NCBI RefSeq assembly: GCF_007860015.1
Contig: NZ_SJPS01000002.1
Location: 806,898 to 870,897, forward strand
DNA: 64,000 nucleotides
DNA from: Bythopirellula polymerisocia
GTDB taxonomy: Bacteria > Planctomycetota > Planctomycetia > Pirellulales > Lacipirellulaceae
Direction: 5' to 3'
Below are positions 1-10,703 of the stretch, one piece after another. A model generated the notes under the pieces. The model was not told where the DNA came from and did no database searches. It saw only the letters and a program-made list of their open reading frames with translations. The position numbers and the translations under genes are program-made. Positions within the stretch are counted from its first letter, which is position 1. Every line of letters begins with the position of its first letter.

Positions 1-2
1 CC

Positions 3-1364
3 GGACTCTACGGTTTCAATCTGTTCGGTCGAGTCCTCGGAAAACAGAAGTACTTCGGCCGCAGCCAGCAGTTTTCAAAACGAATTAAAGAATTCTTCAC
101 AGAACCGAACAAGTTGATCTACGGCGAAGGCAAACCGAGTGACAATCGCAGCGAGCGCGGACTGTTGCCAGTCGACCTAGGATACAACGTCGAGGAATCC
201 CTCAATGGAGCCGTGTTGTATGCATTGGAAGAGAATGATACTGAGTTGCTCGATCTGTTGGTCCATTCGATGAACGGTCACCTCGAATTCATGCTACCCG
301 ATGGCGCCTGGGATAACAGTTGGGGCACTCGATCGGCGAAGTGGAGCTACTGGGGCAGCCGGACTTCCGATGGATGTCAGCCGGCTTTCAGTCTGATGGC
401 TGGCTACAACCCGGCATTTGGAACTGCTGCAATCAAGAACGCCGAGTTGTTGCAGCGATGTACTGCCGACGGACTGCTACACGGTGGGCCCCACTATGTT
501 TCTCACGGCATCAAGCCCTGCATCCACCACACTTTTGCCCATGCGAAGGTGATGGCTCTGGTGCAAGATAAAATTAATTCGATGCCGGATGTCGACAAAT
601 CACAACCGCTGCCTCGAGAGACGGCCCAAGGCGTCAAGACCTTTCCTGAAATCGCAGTGTGGTTGGCGGCGAAAGGACCATGGCGCGGAACCGTATCCTC
701 TTATGATTCGATCTACAAAACCAAGTCAACGGACGGTCTACAGCAGCCGACCGGTGGTTCGCTGTCGGTGTTGTATCACAACAAGGTCGGTACGTTGCTC
801 GCCGGCAGCATGGCCAGATACATTCTGGTCGAACCGTTGAACCAGCAGCCCAATCCAGGCGAGGACTTTCCGCTCACCACGCGAGTCGAAACGTTCAAAG
901 ATGGCACGTGGTACACGAACCTGTACGACCTGAAGGCCGATGTTCGATATACAGATGACGGCAAACAGGTCACCTTTGATGTGAAAACGACATTGCAAGA
1001 TGAAGACCGTAATGTGGTGAAAGGAAATGCTGCGACATATGACATCCAATACCTTCTCGAGGATAGTCAAGTTACGATAAGCGCAGCAAGCTCAACTGGA
1101 TCGATAAGCAACAGTCCAGCAGTCTTGGTCGTGCCAATCATCTCACCTACTGGTGAGAAGGTTCGGCAAGTATCCGAGAATCGAGTCGAGATTGAGAAAC
1201 CGGGTGGAACCGTAGTAGTTGAAGCCAGCGTTCCTCTATCGATCAAAGAGAGCAAGAAAGGCCGGATATTCAATATGGTTCCAGGTGCCGAGGCTGTTCC
1301 CATCATTGCTCATTTGCCAAAACAGGCAGGGATGAAGGCCAAGTGTGCAATTTCTGTCGTCTAA
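3..1364 (+). CDS. Toroid-type secreted carbohydrate-active protein, 3-prime part (5-prime end outside window)
   Basis: The frame is open from the left edge of the window, so the true start lies upstream; an internal TTG at 114 is not a convincing start. The visible part has an alpha/alpha-helical segment with aromatic and His-rich stretches (WDNSWGTRSAKWSYWG, HGGPHYVSHG, CIHHTFAHAK at about residues 68-145 counted from 114). A beta-rich second half follows. This layout resembles polysaccharide lyases and heparinase II/III-like enzymes, which pair a helical toroid with an antiparallel beta-sandwich. I cannot name the family; a lyase acting on a rhamnose-capped glycan would fit the neighbours. 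It ends 23 bp before the GH78 gene and probably leads the same operon. Confidence is good that it is a real gene and low on function. Confidence 0.6.
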   Translation, partial: GLYGFNLFGRVLGKQKYFGRSQQFSKRIKEFFTEPNKLIYGEGKPSDNRSERGLLPVDLGYNVEESLNGAVLYALEENDTELLDLLVHSMNGHLEFMLPDGAWDNSWGTRSAKWSYWGSRTSDGCQPAFSLMAGYNPAFGTAAIKNAELLQRCTADGLLHGGPHYVSHGIKPCIHHTFAHAKVMALVQDKINSMPDVDKSQPLPRETAQGVKTFPEIAVWLAAKGPWRGTVSSYDSIYKTKSTDGLQQPTGGSLSVLYHNKVGTLLAGSMARYILVEPLNQQPNPGEDFPLTTRVETFKDGTWYTNLYDLKADVRYTDDGKQVTFDVKTTLQDEDRNVVKGNAATYDIQYLLEDSQVTISAASSTGSISNSPAVLVVPIISPTGEKVRQVSENRVEIEKPGGTVVVEASVPLSIKESKKGRIFNMVPGAEAVPIIAHLPKQAGMKAKCAISVV

Positions 1365-1387
1365 TCGGTCACCATGCAAAGTAAATA

Positions 1388-4300
1388 ATGAAAATAATTC
1401 TAGGTCTAGTGCTACTGCTTGTCAGCGTTCAAGCGGTGGGCAGTGAGATCCAACTCTTGGATCTAAAATGTGATTGTCGGGTAACTCCGCTAGCAGTCGA
1501 TCGACAAGATCCTCTCTTATCCTGGCGTCTTGAGGGCGAGCGACGGGGGCTGGCGCAGCGTGCCTACCAAATTCAGGCGGCCACTTCTAAAGCTAAGTTA
1601 AAACGTCCGGATTTGTGGGATAGTCGCTGGGTAGAGGACGAAAAGTCGACAGCTATTCCGTATGCTGGAAAGCCATTCTCCTCAAAACAGCGTATCTACT
1701 GGCGTGTCCGAATCAAGGACGATCAAGGAACTGCTTTGCCATGGTCGGAGCCGACCTGGTTCGATAGCGGCCTTCTGGAGGACGGCGACTGGCAGGGCGC
1801 GGAGTGGATTGCATGTACCCGTAAGATTCAGACGGAGTACGGCCCCTCCGATACGATGGGGCCATGGATCGCGGCCCGGGAAGATGATGAACCGGCAAAG
1901 AAAATAAGCTACAAAATCAAATTCTCGCTCCCGGACAAGTATGTCGTTTATGCCGGCGCCTGGTGGAATCACATGAGCAAAGGCGAGATCGAGCTCATGG
2001 TCAATGGGCGCAAGGGTCTCAATGGAACGGAGGGACCTCCGACAATTTACTACAAGGACTACAGTTTCTACATGCAGAGGGAGAACGAGGTCAGCATCAA
2101 CCTGACGGGTGTCGATCTTTCCACGCCAGTCTCATTCGGCATGAAGATCGTCTTCGCCGATGGAAGCAAGCAGATCATTCAGACCTCTGCGGATTGGGTA
2201 GTCCATTTAGGCGAAATAAAACAGCCGGTGAAGGTGGTGTGCGGGTACGGCAAACCGCCGCTGGGCAAGGCGAAGATTTCGCCGAGAGCGCCGCTGGAGG
2301 TGGCATGGTATAAGAAAGACTTCGATGTTCCCAAGGAGGTGTCTGCCGCCCGGCTCTACGTCTGTGGCCTAGGATACAACGAGCCTTATCTGAACGGAGA
2401 AAAAGTCGGGGACCATGTACTCGACCCGGGGCAGACGGACTACGAGAACGTCGCTCTCTATTCGGTTTTCGACGTACGGGACCAGATCAAACAGGGCACA
2501 AACTCGCTGTCGATCCTGCTCGGCGACGGTTGGTATAACAACGACCGCTGGTTTTCCCACTCTCGCTATCTTTACGGCAAACCCGGGCTGCGCGCTTATC
2601 TGGACATCCGCTACGAGGATGGCACTCACGACAAGTTGGTGACGGGAGGCGACTGGCGCTGGAAAGGCTCGGGCGTCACGATGTCGAACCTGTTTCTAGG
2701 TGACTACATCGACTATCGGAAGTGGCATTCGGAGTGGGAGAAACCGGGCACGCAGACGGGCTGGAAGCAGGTACGGAAAGTGAAGGCGCTGTCGCCGAAA
2801 CTGATCGCCCAGGACTTCCCACCGATTCGCGTCGTGCGGGAAATCGATCCAGTAAAAACCTGGCAGATTGGTGAGAAGACCTGGGTAGTAGATGTCGGTC
2901 AGAATATCAGTGGCTGGCTAGCGCTGGATTTCAATGAGCCTGAAGGCACCACGATGCGAATCCGCGCCACGGAGATGCTGTTAGAGGACGGCAAACACCT
3001 CGACAACGTGCCGGGTTCCTTCTGGAGCTGTCACTCCTCACCGCAACACCACCAAATTATAGCAGACGGGAAATCGCATAGCTGGCGACCCTATTTCAGC
3101 TATCATGGCTTTCGTTTCGCCGAGATCCATGGGTTAAGCAAAGCCCCTACGCCCGGACAAATCAAATGCCTGGTCGTGCATTCGGACACACCGGTTACGG
3201 CCACGTTCAAGTCTTCCGATCCGTTGTTAGACCGCATTTTCAAAATGGGCATTCAGACCCACCTCAATAACATGCATTCCGTGTTGGAGGATTGCCCGCA
3301 CCGCGAGAAATGCCAGTGGGGTGGGGACCTCCATACGTCCTGGGCGACCGGATTCCACACACTGGATTCGGCTTCATTTTACCGCCAGCAGGTTCGACTG
3401 TTCTACACCCCGCCTTTTGACCCAAAAGGGATTCCTGGTCGGATCGGGGTGGGCAAACGCCATACGAACAAAACCCTGGATTTTACTTGGTCGGTTTCTC
3501 CACTGTTTTTGGCGTGGCATAACTACCAAGTGAACGGGGATTTCCAGTCCGCTGGCGATCATTACGATGTGATGCGCAAGTTTCTGCAATATTTTGAGAA
3601 GAACTCTCCCGATCTTCTTCCGCAGATTCATCGTTACGGCGACCATGCTGCGCCTGAGGGTATCCCAAGATCGCCTGCTGAAAGTCAGTTGATTGCAGCC
3701 TTTAATTTTTACGCCGCTGCAGATCGTTTCGCCGATTTTGCTGAGCTGCTTGGGAAAGCTGATGATGGTCAGTGGAGCCATGACCTCGCAGAGCGCATAC
3801 GGAAATCGATCATCCAAAAATACTATGATCCGCAGAAAAAGACGTTCGGCAATGGCGTGCATGACAGTTTGGCTTTGGCTTTTGGCGTCGTGGATCCGTC
3901 TGAGCGAGAAGATGTAGCGACATCACTGGCTAAGATCTATCAGGAGAACGGTAAGAAGTTTGATGGTGGATTCATGTCTTATAACATTTATCCTCAGTTG
4001 ACGGAAAATGGTTACGTGGACCTGGCATTGGATATGCTGCGGAACCCAAATTATCCAGGGATAGCACAGAGTATCCGGGACTACGACGCAACCACGATCT
4101 TTGAGAAGTTCCGGAATGATTCGCGTGGCAAGCAGTTACGGCACTCTCTGGACCATCATGCCATGAATCATCCTACGGCCTGGATGCTCAATTATCTGGC
4201 TGGTATTCGATGCCATCCAGATGAGCCTGGCTTCCGCCGTATCTTACTGCAGCCCTACATTCCAACAAACCTTGAATGGATGGAAGCGGATGTGAAAACA

Positions 4301-4510
4301 GCCTATGGAGTCATAAGAAGTGCGTGGAAGCAGGAAGGTGAACATGTCAATTGGTCATTTACGATTCCGCCCAACAGTGTTGCGGAGGTTTCTTTGCCAG
4401 AAGCAATAGAGAATCTCGACTTGGATGGTGAAAAGGTAGCCAGCAACAACAACATTGAACTGAGTGCGGGGCACTACATAATGAGCTGGACGAACAAAAG
4501 GTCGAAATGA
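1388..4510 (+). CDS. Secreted alpha-L-rhamnosidase, glycoside hydrolase family 78
   Basis: The 1040-residue product would remove terminal alpha-L-rhamnose from a glycan outside the cytoplasm. It starts with a signal peptide (about residues 1-19), followed by the Ig-like rhamnosidase N-terminal domain (about 22-110, DPLLSWRL). The central beta-sandwich carries W-V-V-D-V-G-Q-N-I-S-G-W. The (alpha/alpha)6 catalytic domain has DCPHREKCQWGGD at about 635-647, the family's catalytic-acid signature (usually DCPxRxxxGWxGD). Length fits GH78. The stop overlaps the next start as ATGA at 4507-4510, so translation is probably coupled to the GH106 gene. Substrate is inferred from the family only. Confidence 0.9.
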   Translation: MKIILGLVLLLVSVQAVGSEIQLLDLKCDCRVTPLAVDRQDPLLSWRLEGERRGLAQRAYQIQAATSKAKLKRPDLWDSRWVEDEKSTAIPYAGKPFSSKQRIYWRVRIKDDQGTALPWSEPTWFDSGLLEDGDWQGAEWIACTRKIQTEYGPSDTMGPWIAAREDDEPAKKISYKIKFSLPDKYVVYAGAWWNHMSKGEIELMVNGRKGLNGTEGPPTIYYKDYSFYMQRENEVSINLTGVDLSTPVSFGMKIVFADGSKQIIQTSADWVVHLGEIKQPVKVVCGYGKPPLGKAKISPRAPLEVAWYKKDFDVPKEVSAARLYVCGLGYNEPYLNGEKVGDHVLDPGQTDYENVALYSVFDVRDQIKQGTNSLSILLGDGWYNNDRWFSHSRYLYGKPGLRAYLDIRYEDGTHDKLVTGGDWRWKGSGVTMSNLFLGDYIDYRKWHSEWEKPGTQTGWKQVRKVKALSPKLIAQDFPPIRVVREIDPVKTWQIGEKTWVVDVGQNISGWLALDFNEPEGTTMRIRATEMLLEDGKHLDNVPGSFWSCHSSPQHHQIIADGKSHSWRPYFSYHGFRFAEIHGLSKAPTPGQIKCLVVHSDTPVTATFKSSDPLLDRIFKMGIQTHLNNMHSVLEDCPHREKCQWGGDLHTSWATGFHTLDSASFYRQQVRLFYTPPFDPKGIPGRIGVGKRHTNKTLDFTWSVSPLFLAWHNYQVNGDFQSAGDHYDVMRKFLQYFEKNSPDLLPQIHRYGDHAAPEGIPRSPAESQLIAAFNFYAAADRFADFAELLGKADDGQWSHDLAERIRKSIIQKYYDPQKKTFGNGVHDSLALAFGVVDPSEREDVATSLAKIYQENGKKFDGGFMSYNIYPQLTENGYVDLALDMLRNPNYPGIAQSIRDYDATTIFEKFRNDSRGKQLRHSLDHHAMNHPTAWMLNYLAGIRCHPDEPGFRRILLQPYIPTNLEWMEADVKTAYGVIRSAWKQEGEHVNWSFTIPPNSVAEVSLPEAIENLDLDGEKVASNNNIELSAGHYIMSWTNKRSK

Positions 4511-7500
4511 AATCAATACTACTTTTACAGAATTGTGTACTGGCATGTGGATTTATTGCCACACTCCAAGGCCAATCATACGCGCAAACATTCGATGATT
4601 CACAGATGTCGGATAGATTCAGGTCACCCCCCCGCGAATCGCGTCCTGAGACCTGGTTTCATTTAATCGGCGGTAACGTTAGCAAAGAGGGGCTGACCAC
4701 TGATTTGGAAGCGGTTGCTGGTGCTGGAATTTACGGCATCCAGTTGTTTCATGGCAGAGGGCAAAAATGGCCCGGCGTCGAGCCGCAGATCCAAACGCTG
4801 AGCCCTACGTGGGACTCGATGATTAGTCATATCGCCGATGAAACCGGGCGGTTGGGGCTGAATTTTACGATGCAGAACTGCCCAGGCTGGGCGATGTCGG
4901 GAGGGCCATGGATCACCCCCGACAAGGCGATGCGACACCTGATTTCTAGTCGCAGAAATGCTACCGGCGGAGGACGTATTTCGATCGACTTGGATCTTCC
5001 CCAGCCAAGCGATGAAGCTTGGCGAGATTACCAAGACATTGCAGTCGTCGCGTTTCCCAAACCAGCCGACGACGAGGGAACCTGGTTGAAACCCAGTCAA
5101 ATCAACAGCTTCCCAGACGACCCTGCGTGGTCGCATTGGTTGGCCGGAAAAAACGTCAATGTCCAGATTCCGATTGGAGACGAACCTGCTTGGGTAGAAT
5201 TTACCTTCACCGACGTGGTGACACTCCGATCGATCGAGTTGCCACCGATAGAACACCTGATGAAACGCGTCAACTTCGACCCTGATTCTGAGATTGCCGT
5301 GTGCGTCGAAAATGCAAATGGTTGGACGGAACTAGTTCGCCACGTGGTTCCACGGGGCACCTGGCAGGATCGACAGAGCGAAGTACCGTATGTGCTGGCG
5401 GTGCCTGATGCGCGGTCCAAACGATATCGACTCGTTTTCCATAACAACCGTCCGATGGAGATTTCACAACTCCGCTTATCCACGGCAGCCCGACTACAAG
5501 ATTGGCGTGCCCAAGCAGGATACGCACTACGCAGCCTCGAACGCGCGGCAAGTCCGCACCAATCACAGGAAGCCTGGGTAAAGTCTGATTCTGTGATTGA
5601 TTTGACTAGTGAAGTCGATCGGGCCGGCCATCTGATTTGGGACGCACCCCCTGGCGAGTGGACCATCGTGCGCTTTGGGCACGTCAACACTGGAGTCAAG
5701 AACAAGCCCGCTCCTCCAGAGGCGACTGGGTTTGAATGCGACAAGCTATCGCCCGCGGGAGCAGATCAACATTTTGCCGGTTATATTGGGCGGCTTTCTA
5801 AATCGGGCGGTGCAACTGACGGCGGTCGGCTCAAGGGCATGTTGATCGACAGTTGGGAGTGTTACACACAGACCTGGACGCCCGCCATGGAACAGGAGTT
5901 TGAGCGTCGGCGTGGATATGCATTGCGTCCTTGGCTGCCCGCATTGGCGGGCTGGGTCGTGGACGATCACCACACCAGCGAGAGATTCTTGCGAGACTGG
6001 CGGGCAACGATCAGCGATCTGATCGTAGAGAATTACTACGGCCGACTGGCTGAGTTCGGCCGTGAGAGCGGTCTGAAGCTGTCTTTCGAAACTTCCGTGG
6101 GAGATGTGTCCCCCGGCGACATTCTGCAGTACTTCCGGGCCGCCGATATCCCTATGTGCGAGTTCTGGCAACCGAATGATCCGCACGACGGTGGGTTGGA
6201 GACGAAGCCGATCGCAGTCACCGTTTCCTCCGCACACATCTATGGCAAGAAACGCGTCGCCGCGGAAGCGTTTACCAGCATTCCAGTGAAGTGGCGCGAG
6301 CACCCATTTTCGCTCAAACACTTCGCAGATCGGAGCCTGGCTTTAGGCGTTTCGCATCTGGTGTTTCACACTTACACGCACAATCCACTTGACCGTGTGC
6401 CTGGAACCTCTTTCGGTGGCCGTATCGGCACGCCGTTTCTGCGTGGACAGACTTGGTGGAAGCACATGCCGCTGTTCACTGAGTATCTGGCGCGATGTGG
6501 ATTTATGCTCGAACAGGGCCACCCCGTCGCCGACGTGCTGTGGTACCTGGGTGATGATTTGGACCATAAGCCACGGCAAGACACACCGTTTCCTAGTGGG
6601 TACCATTTCGACTATCTCAACGCCGATGTGTTGTTGAACCGGCTCAGGGTCAGCGACGGTAACTTGGTTGTTCCGGAGGGTTCTCGCTGGCGAGTACTTT
6701 GGCTCCCGACCGAACAATGCCAGCGGCTTACACCTACGACGTTGGCCCGCATCAAAGAACTCCTTATCGCTGGTGCGACAGTCATCGGCCAGGCACCGGT
6801 CATGAATGCCACTTTGAGCGGCGGAGTGAAGTCAGACGTAGCTTTCGAGTCGCACGTGAACGAGCTTTGGGGAGACAATTCCGCTCTCAAAGGCGATCGT
6901 CGTATCGGCAAAGGGCGATTGATCTGGGGCGGTGATCTGGCAGGCTTGTTGACGGAACTGGGAATCACGCCCGATGTGAGTGGGACGCTATCCGCAAATT
7001 GGTGCCATCGCCGCCTCGGCGAATTGGACGTCTATTTTGTGATCGGTCATCGAACAGAAGCACTGGATGCGAATCTACAGTTTCGAGCAAAGGGGACACC
7101 TGAATTGTGGGACCCAATGGATGGAAGCCTCAAACCAGTATCGGTCTTTCACCCCACTCGATCGGGTACGTCCGTCCCAGTGAAATTGCCCGCCGCTGGT
7201 TCGGTGTTTGTTGTGATCAGGCCTGGCGGTGCAGATCCTCCGTGGGAGCAGATCACGCTCGATGGCAGCGTCGTGGTGGACGCCACTGACCAAGGCCGAC
7301 GCGACACCGCTGAGAGGTTCCCGCCCCTAGGATTGACTCGCGACAAGCCGATCCAACCTTGGGTCCATCCGAAAGGTTTAACCTGCGAAATACTCGATGG
7401 TGGTCGAAGCTTCGTCGCTTGGCAGGACGGTGAATATCAGTTCAGCCGTCCTGGCGCAAAGCCGTCCTTGGTGCATGTCACGGGAACCAAAACGACGCCG

Positions 7501-7995
7501 CTCAAAAGAGGATGGACCTTATCGTTTCCCTCAGGCTGGAATACGCCGCAATCGTTGGAACTGGATCACATCAAACCGTGGTCTGAAATGACGAACAAAG
7601 CTGCTAGCCATTTTTCTGGCACTGCAACCTACCGAACGACGTTTTCGCTCAGCGCATTGAAAACCGACGAGCGACTGGTACTGGATCTTGGTCGCGTGGG
7701 AAACATCGCCAGAGTTCAAGTGAACGGGGAAGAGGCCGGGGTACTATGGGCTGCGCCGTATCGACAGGACATCACAAAATACCTGAAGGCAGGAGAAAAC
7801 GTACTGTCAGTAGCTGTCACCAACACATGGCACAATCGCCTAGCCTACGACGCCGCATTGCCAGCGTCGGATCGCAAGACCTGGACTTACGCTGCACCTA
7901 AGGCGGAATCGCCGCTGGAGTATTCCGGGCTTAGCAACTCGGTGCAACTACTCATAGGAAAACTAGTTGCTCTACCTGGAGAAAGACCGAAATGA
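4507..7995 (+). CDS. Secreted alpha-L-rhamnosidase-like enzyme, glycoside hydrolase family 106
   Basis: The 1162-residue product carries the GH106 hallmark near its N-terminus (residues about 48-67: ETWFHLIGG-N-V-S-KEGLTTDL), followed by LNFTMQNCPGWAMSGGPW. A signal peptide precedes these (MKSILLLQNCVLACGFIATL). A C-terminal galactose-binding-like beta-sandwich lies at about 1035-1120 (RVQVNGEEAGVLWAAPYRQDIT). GH106 enzymes cleave alpha-L-rhamnosides in pectin side chains and related glycans. Two rhamnosidases of unrelated folds back to back suggest a rhamnose-rich substrate with more than one linkage (inference). It overlaps GH78 upstream and GH2 downstream by ATGA, the typical spacing of coupled translation. 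Confidence 0.88.
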   Translation: MKSILLLQNCVLACGFIATLQGQSYAQTFDDSQMSDRFRSPPRESRPETWFHLIGGNVSKEGLTTDLEAVAGAGIYGIQLFHGRGQKWPGVEPQIQTLSPTWDSMISHIADETGRLGLNFTMQNCPGWAMSGGPWITPDKAMRHLISSRRNATGGGRISIDLDLPQPSDEAWRDYQDIAVVAFPKPADDEGTWLKPSQINSFPDDPAWSHWLAGKNVNVQIPIGDEPAWVEFTFTDVVTLRSIELPPIEHLMKRVNFDPDSEIAVCVENANGWTELVRHVVPRGTWQDRQSEVPYVLAVPDARSKRYRLVFHNNRPMEISQLRLSTAARLQDWRAQAGYALRSLERAASPHQSQEAWVKSDSVIDLTSEVDRAGHLIWDAPPGEWTIVRFGHVNTGVKNKPAPPEATGFECDKLSPAGADQHFAGYIGRLSKSGGATDGGRLKGMLIDSWECYTQTWTPAMEQEFERRRGYALRPWLPALAGWVVDDHHTSERFLRDWRATISDLIVENYYGRLAEFGRESGLKLSFETSVGDVSPGDILQYFRAADIPMCEFWQPNDPHDGGLETKPIAVTVSSAHIYGKKRVAAEAFTSIPVKWREHPFSLKHFADRSLALGVSHLVFHTYTHNPLDRVPGTSFGGRIGTPFLRGQTWWKHMPLFTEYLARCGFMLEQGHPVADVLWYLGDDLDHKPRQDTPFPSGYHFDYLNADVLLNRLRVSDGNLVVPEGSRWRVLWLPTEQCQRLTPTTLARIKELLIAGATVIGQAPVMNATLSGGVKSDVAFESHVNELWGDNSALKGDRRIGKGRLIWGGDLAGLLTELGITPDVSGTLSANWCHRRLGELDVYFVIGHRTEALDANLQFRAKGTPELWDPMDGSLKPVSVFHPTRSGTSVPVKLPAAGSVFVVIRPGGADPPWEQITLDGSVVVDATDQGRRDTAERFPPLGLTRDKPIQPWVHPKGLTCEILDGGRSFVAWQDGEYQFSRPGAKPSLVHVTGTKTTPLKRGWTLSFPSGWNTPQSLELDHIKPWSEMTNKAASHFSGTATYRTTFSLSALKTDERLVLDLGRVGNIARVQVNGEEAGVLWAAPYRQDITKYLKAGENVLSVAVTNTWHNRLAYDAALPASDRKTWTYAAPKAESPLEYSGLSNSVQLLIGKLVALPGERPK

Positions 7996-10703
7996 AGAAA
8001 TATATTGCTGTTTTCATGCTGTTGTTTTCAAGCATCACGTTTGGGGGGGACGGCAGGACTATCGAGTTCTCGATCAACGATTCATGGATTTTTTATAAAG
8101 ATAGTGGCGACAAGCCAATAGCTTTGCGCGAGATAGGAGACCGAGAAGTTGAAATTGTAAATCTACCCCATACATGGAATGCCGAAGACGCTATTCATGG
8201 TGCAACTAGCAAAGAAGAGGGTTACTACCGTGGGCCTGCATGGTATTTGAGAAAAATCACAGTCCCCGCTCATTACCAAGACAAAGAGCTTTATGTGTTC
8301 TTTGAAGGTGCCAATCAAGAAACCGATGTTTTTGTGAATGGCCAATTTGCGGGCGGCCATGTTGGTGGCTACACTCGGTTTGTTGTGCCGATTTCCAAAT
8401 TTGTACAGTTCGATTCTTCAAAGCAATCGGCTGACTTCGAACTGGCGGTTCGCGTGGATAATGTTCACAATCTGGATATCCCGCCTCTTTCGGCCGACTT
8501 CACGTTTTATGGTGGAATCTATCGTGATGTTTTTCTCGTCGCCACCGAAAAAGTGCATTTTAACATAGAAGACCATGCCTCTAACGGGATCTATATCCGC
8601 ACTCCATCGGTCTCAGCCGAGCAGGTTGAAATGGATGTGGACGTTCAGCTGATAAACTGCGGAACGACAGACCGTAACGTTAAACTAGAAACCATTATTT
8701 ACGACCCTTACTCAAAACCAGTCGTCACTAATGCTTCAGATATTACACTCGCGGCAGGTCAGAAGCTCACAGCAAAACCGAAAGTTGATCCTATTCACAA
8801 TCCCTCGCTATGGAGCCCCGATTCTCCCAATCTATATCGCCTGGTCTGCAGGCTCTATGATGCTGAAACCAACCAAATGCTTGATGAATCTATGAGTCCT
8901 TTCGGCTGTAGATGGTTTTCATTTGATGCAGAAAAAGGGTTCTTCTTGAACGGGAAACACTTGAAGCTGATAGGTACTAATCGGCATCAAGATTACTTGA
9001 ATATTGGAAATGCGCTACCCGATTATATTCACCGTGAAGACATTAAGAAAATGAAAGAGATGGGCAGCAACTTTCTTAGAATCGCCCATTATCCTCAAGA
9101 TCCTGCTGTTTTGGAATTGTGCGATCGATTGGGAATTCTGACGACAGTCGAAGTGCCGATCATTGACACCATAACAGAAAGCGAAGCCTTCAAGCAGAAT
9201 TGTCTGAACATCCATTTAGAAATGATGCGTCAGAACTACAATCATCCAAGTTTGATTATCTGGGCCTATATGAATGAGGTACTATTGCATCCCAAATACC
9301 AAAAAGACAAGGAAAAGCAAAAAGACTACTTCGAGAAAGTCTACGAAATCGCGTCGGAGCTTGAGGCATTAACTCGCAAGGAAGATCCTTACCGCTACAC
9401 CATGATTCCTAATCACGCCAACCTCAACCTCTACAAAGATACAAAATTAACTGATCTGCCTATGATTGTCGGATGGAACATTTACTTTGGATGGTACAAG
9501 GGCGAGTTTTCAGACATCAAAAGTATCATGACCGAATATCATCACACCATTCCTGATAAACCCATGATTATCGCGGAATACGGAGCGGGAGCGGATCCTC
9601 GGTTGCATGCGCTGACCCCTACTCGCTTTGATTTTACCATAGAATACGCGACCCGTTTTCACGAGCAGTACCTCAGTGCTTTGACAGATTTTCCATTTAT
9701 TTCCGGAATCAATGTTTGGAATTTCGCGGACTTCGGATCGGTAGGTCGTGTAGACACCGTCCCAAATATAAACAATAAGGGACTGATTGGAATCGACCGA
9801 AAACCTAAAGACGCCTATTTCTTTTATCAGGCGGCGTTATTGAAGAAACCATTTATCGGAATCACTGCCAAAACATGGATTCGCAGGGCTTGTGTTGAAT
9901 CCAAGTCGGGAAAAGGGGTTTGTATGATGCCCGTCGAAATCTTTTCGAACCAAAATAAGTTGGAGCTATTCCACAACGGCATCAGCTTGGGAGCAAAAAT
10001 GGTCCAAGAACATAATAAAGTGATCTGGGACGTACCATTTGTTGACGGCAACAACATCTTACGTGCGGTCAGCTCTGATAATAGTCGGGTCGAAGATTGC
10101 GCGACAGTAAGAATGGATGTGTTGCCCATAAAATTGGATGATTTTCCCGTGGCGGGTTTATCAATAAATTGCGGCGACTATCGCTTCTTTTACGATGATA
10201 TACTTGATCGCGCCTGGTTGCCCGAAAAAGTATACATTGAAGGAAGCTGGGGCTATATAGGCGGCAAGGTCTATGCAATGGAGCAAACACCTCGCCAAAG
10301 TTTTGGAACAAGCCAGCCTATTGAAGGAACAAATTGTGATCCGCTTTATCAAACACAACGTATTGGCATTAAACAATATCGGTTTGATGTGCCTCCTGGC
10401 GTGTATGAGGTCACATTGCATTTAGCGGAGTTGACCGGAAAGATGGCGGCAAGTCTTCCATACAGCTTGGATGGATTCGATGATAAGAAACCGTCAATAA
10501 CTAAGAACCGTGAGTTCACCGTAAACTTAAATGGGACGCCGGTCATTGAGCGAATCAGCTTGGCAAAAGACTACGGATCGTTTCGAGCAGTTAAAATCAA
10601 GGCCATTGTAACCACAGAGGCGGATGAACCGCTGCTTATTGATTTTGTGCCTTTAAATGAAGACGCGGTAATCAATGGCATCGAGTTGAATAAGAAACTA
10701 TAA
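7992..10703 (+). CDS. Secreted glycoside hydrolase family 2 enzyme (beta-galactosidase/glucuronidase type) with malectin-like domain
   Basis: The 903-residue product has a signal peptide, then the GH2 sugar-binding domain (LPHTWNAEDA, AWYLRKITVP) and an Ig-like domain. The TIM barrel carries NRHQDYLNIGNALPD, the acid/base Glu429 in YMNEV and the likely nucleophile Glu529 in IIAEYG. After the GH2 core comes a malectin-like domain (about residues 717-900; INCGDYRFFYDD, YRFDVPPGVYEVTLHLAEL), normally a carbohydrate-binding module. GH2 specificity (galactoside, glucuronide, mannoside) cannot be told from the sequence. It is the last gene of the operon and starts in an ATGA overlap. By eye its codons look more A/T-rich than those of the two rhamnosidase genes, which may hint at a separate origin. 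Confidence 0.88.
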   Translation: MKKYIAVFMLLFSSITFGGDGRTIEFSINDSWIFYKDSGDKPIALREIGDREVEIVNLPHTWNAEDAIHGATSKEEGYYRGPAWYLRKITVPAHYQDKELYVFFEGANQETDVFVNGQFAGGHVGGYTRFVVPISKFVQFDSSKQSADFELAVRVDNVHNLDIPPLSADFTFYGGIYRDVFLVATEKVHFNIEDHASNGIYIRTPSVSAEQVEMDVDVQLINCGTTDRNVKLETIIYDPYSKPVVTNASDITLAAGQKLTAKPKVDPIHNPSLWSPDSPNLYRLVCRLYDAETNQMLDESMSPFGCRWFSFDAEKGFFLNGKHLKLIGTNRHQDYLNIGNALPDYIHREDIKKMKEMGSNFLRIAHYPQDPAVLELCDRLGILTTVEVPIIDTITESEAFKQNCLNIHLEMMRQNYNHPSLIIWAYMNEVLLHPKYQKDKEKQKDYFEKVYEIASELEALTRKEDPYRYTMIPNHANLNLYKDTKLTDLPMIVGWNIYFGWYKGEFSDIKSIMTEYHHTIPDKPMIIAEYGAGADPRLHALTPTRFDFTIEYATRFHEQYLSALTDFPFISGINVWNFADFGSVGRVDTVPNINNKGLIGIDRKPKDAYFFYQAALLKKPFIGITAKTWIRRACVESKSGKGVCMMPVEIFSNQNKLELFHNGISLGAKMVQEHNKVIWDVPFVDGNNILRAVSSDNSRVEDCATVRMDVLPIKLDDFPVAGLSINCGDYRFFYDDILDRAWLPEKVYIEGSWGYIGGKVYAMEQTPRQSFGTSQPIEGTNCDPLYQTQRIGIKQYRFDVPPGVYEVTLHLAELTGKMAASLPYSLDGFDDKKPSITKNREFTVNLNGTPVIERISLAKDYGSFRAVKIKAIVTTEADEPLLIDFVPLNEDAVINGIELNKKL

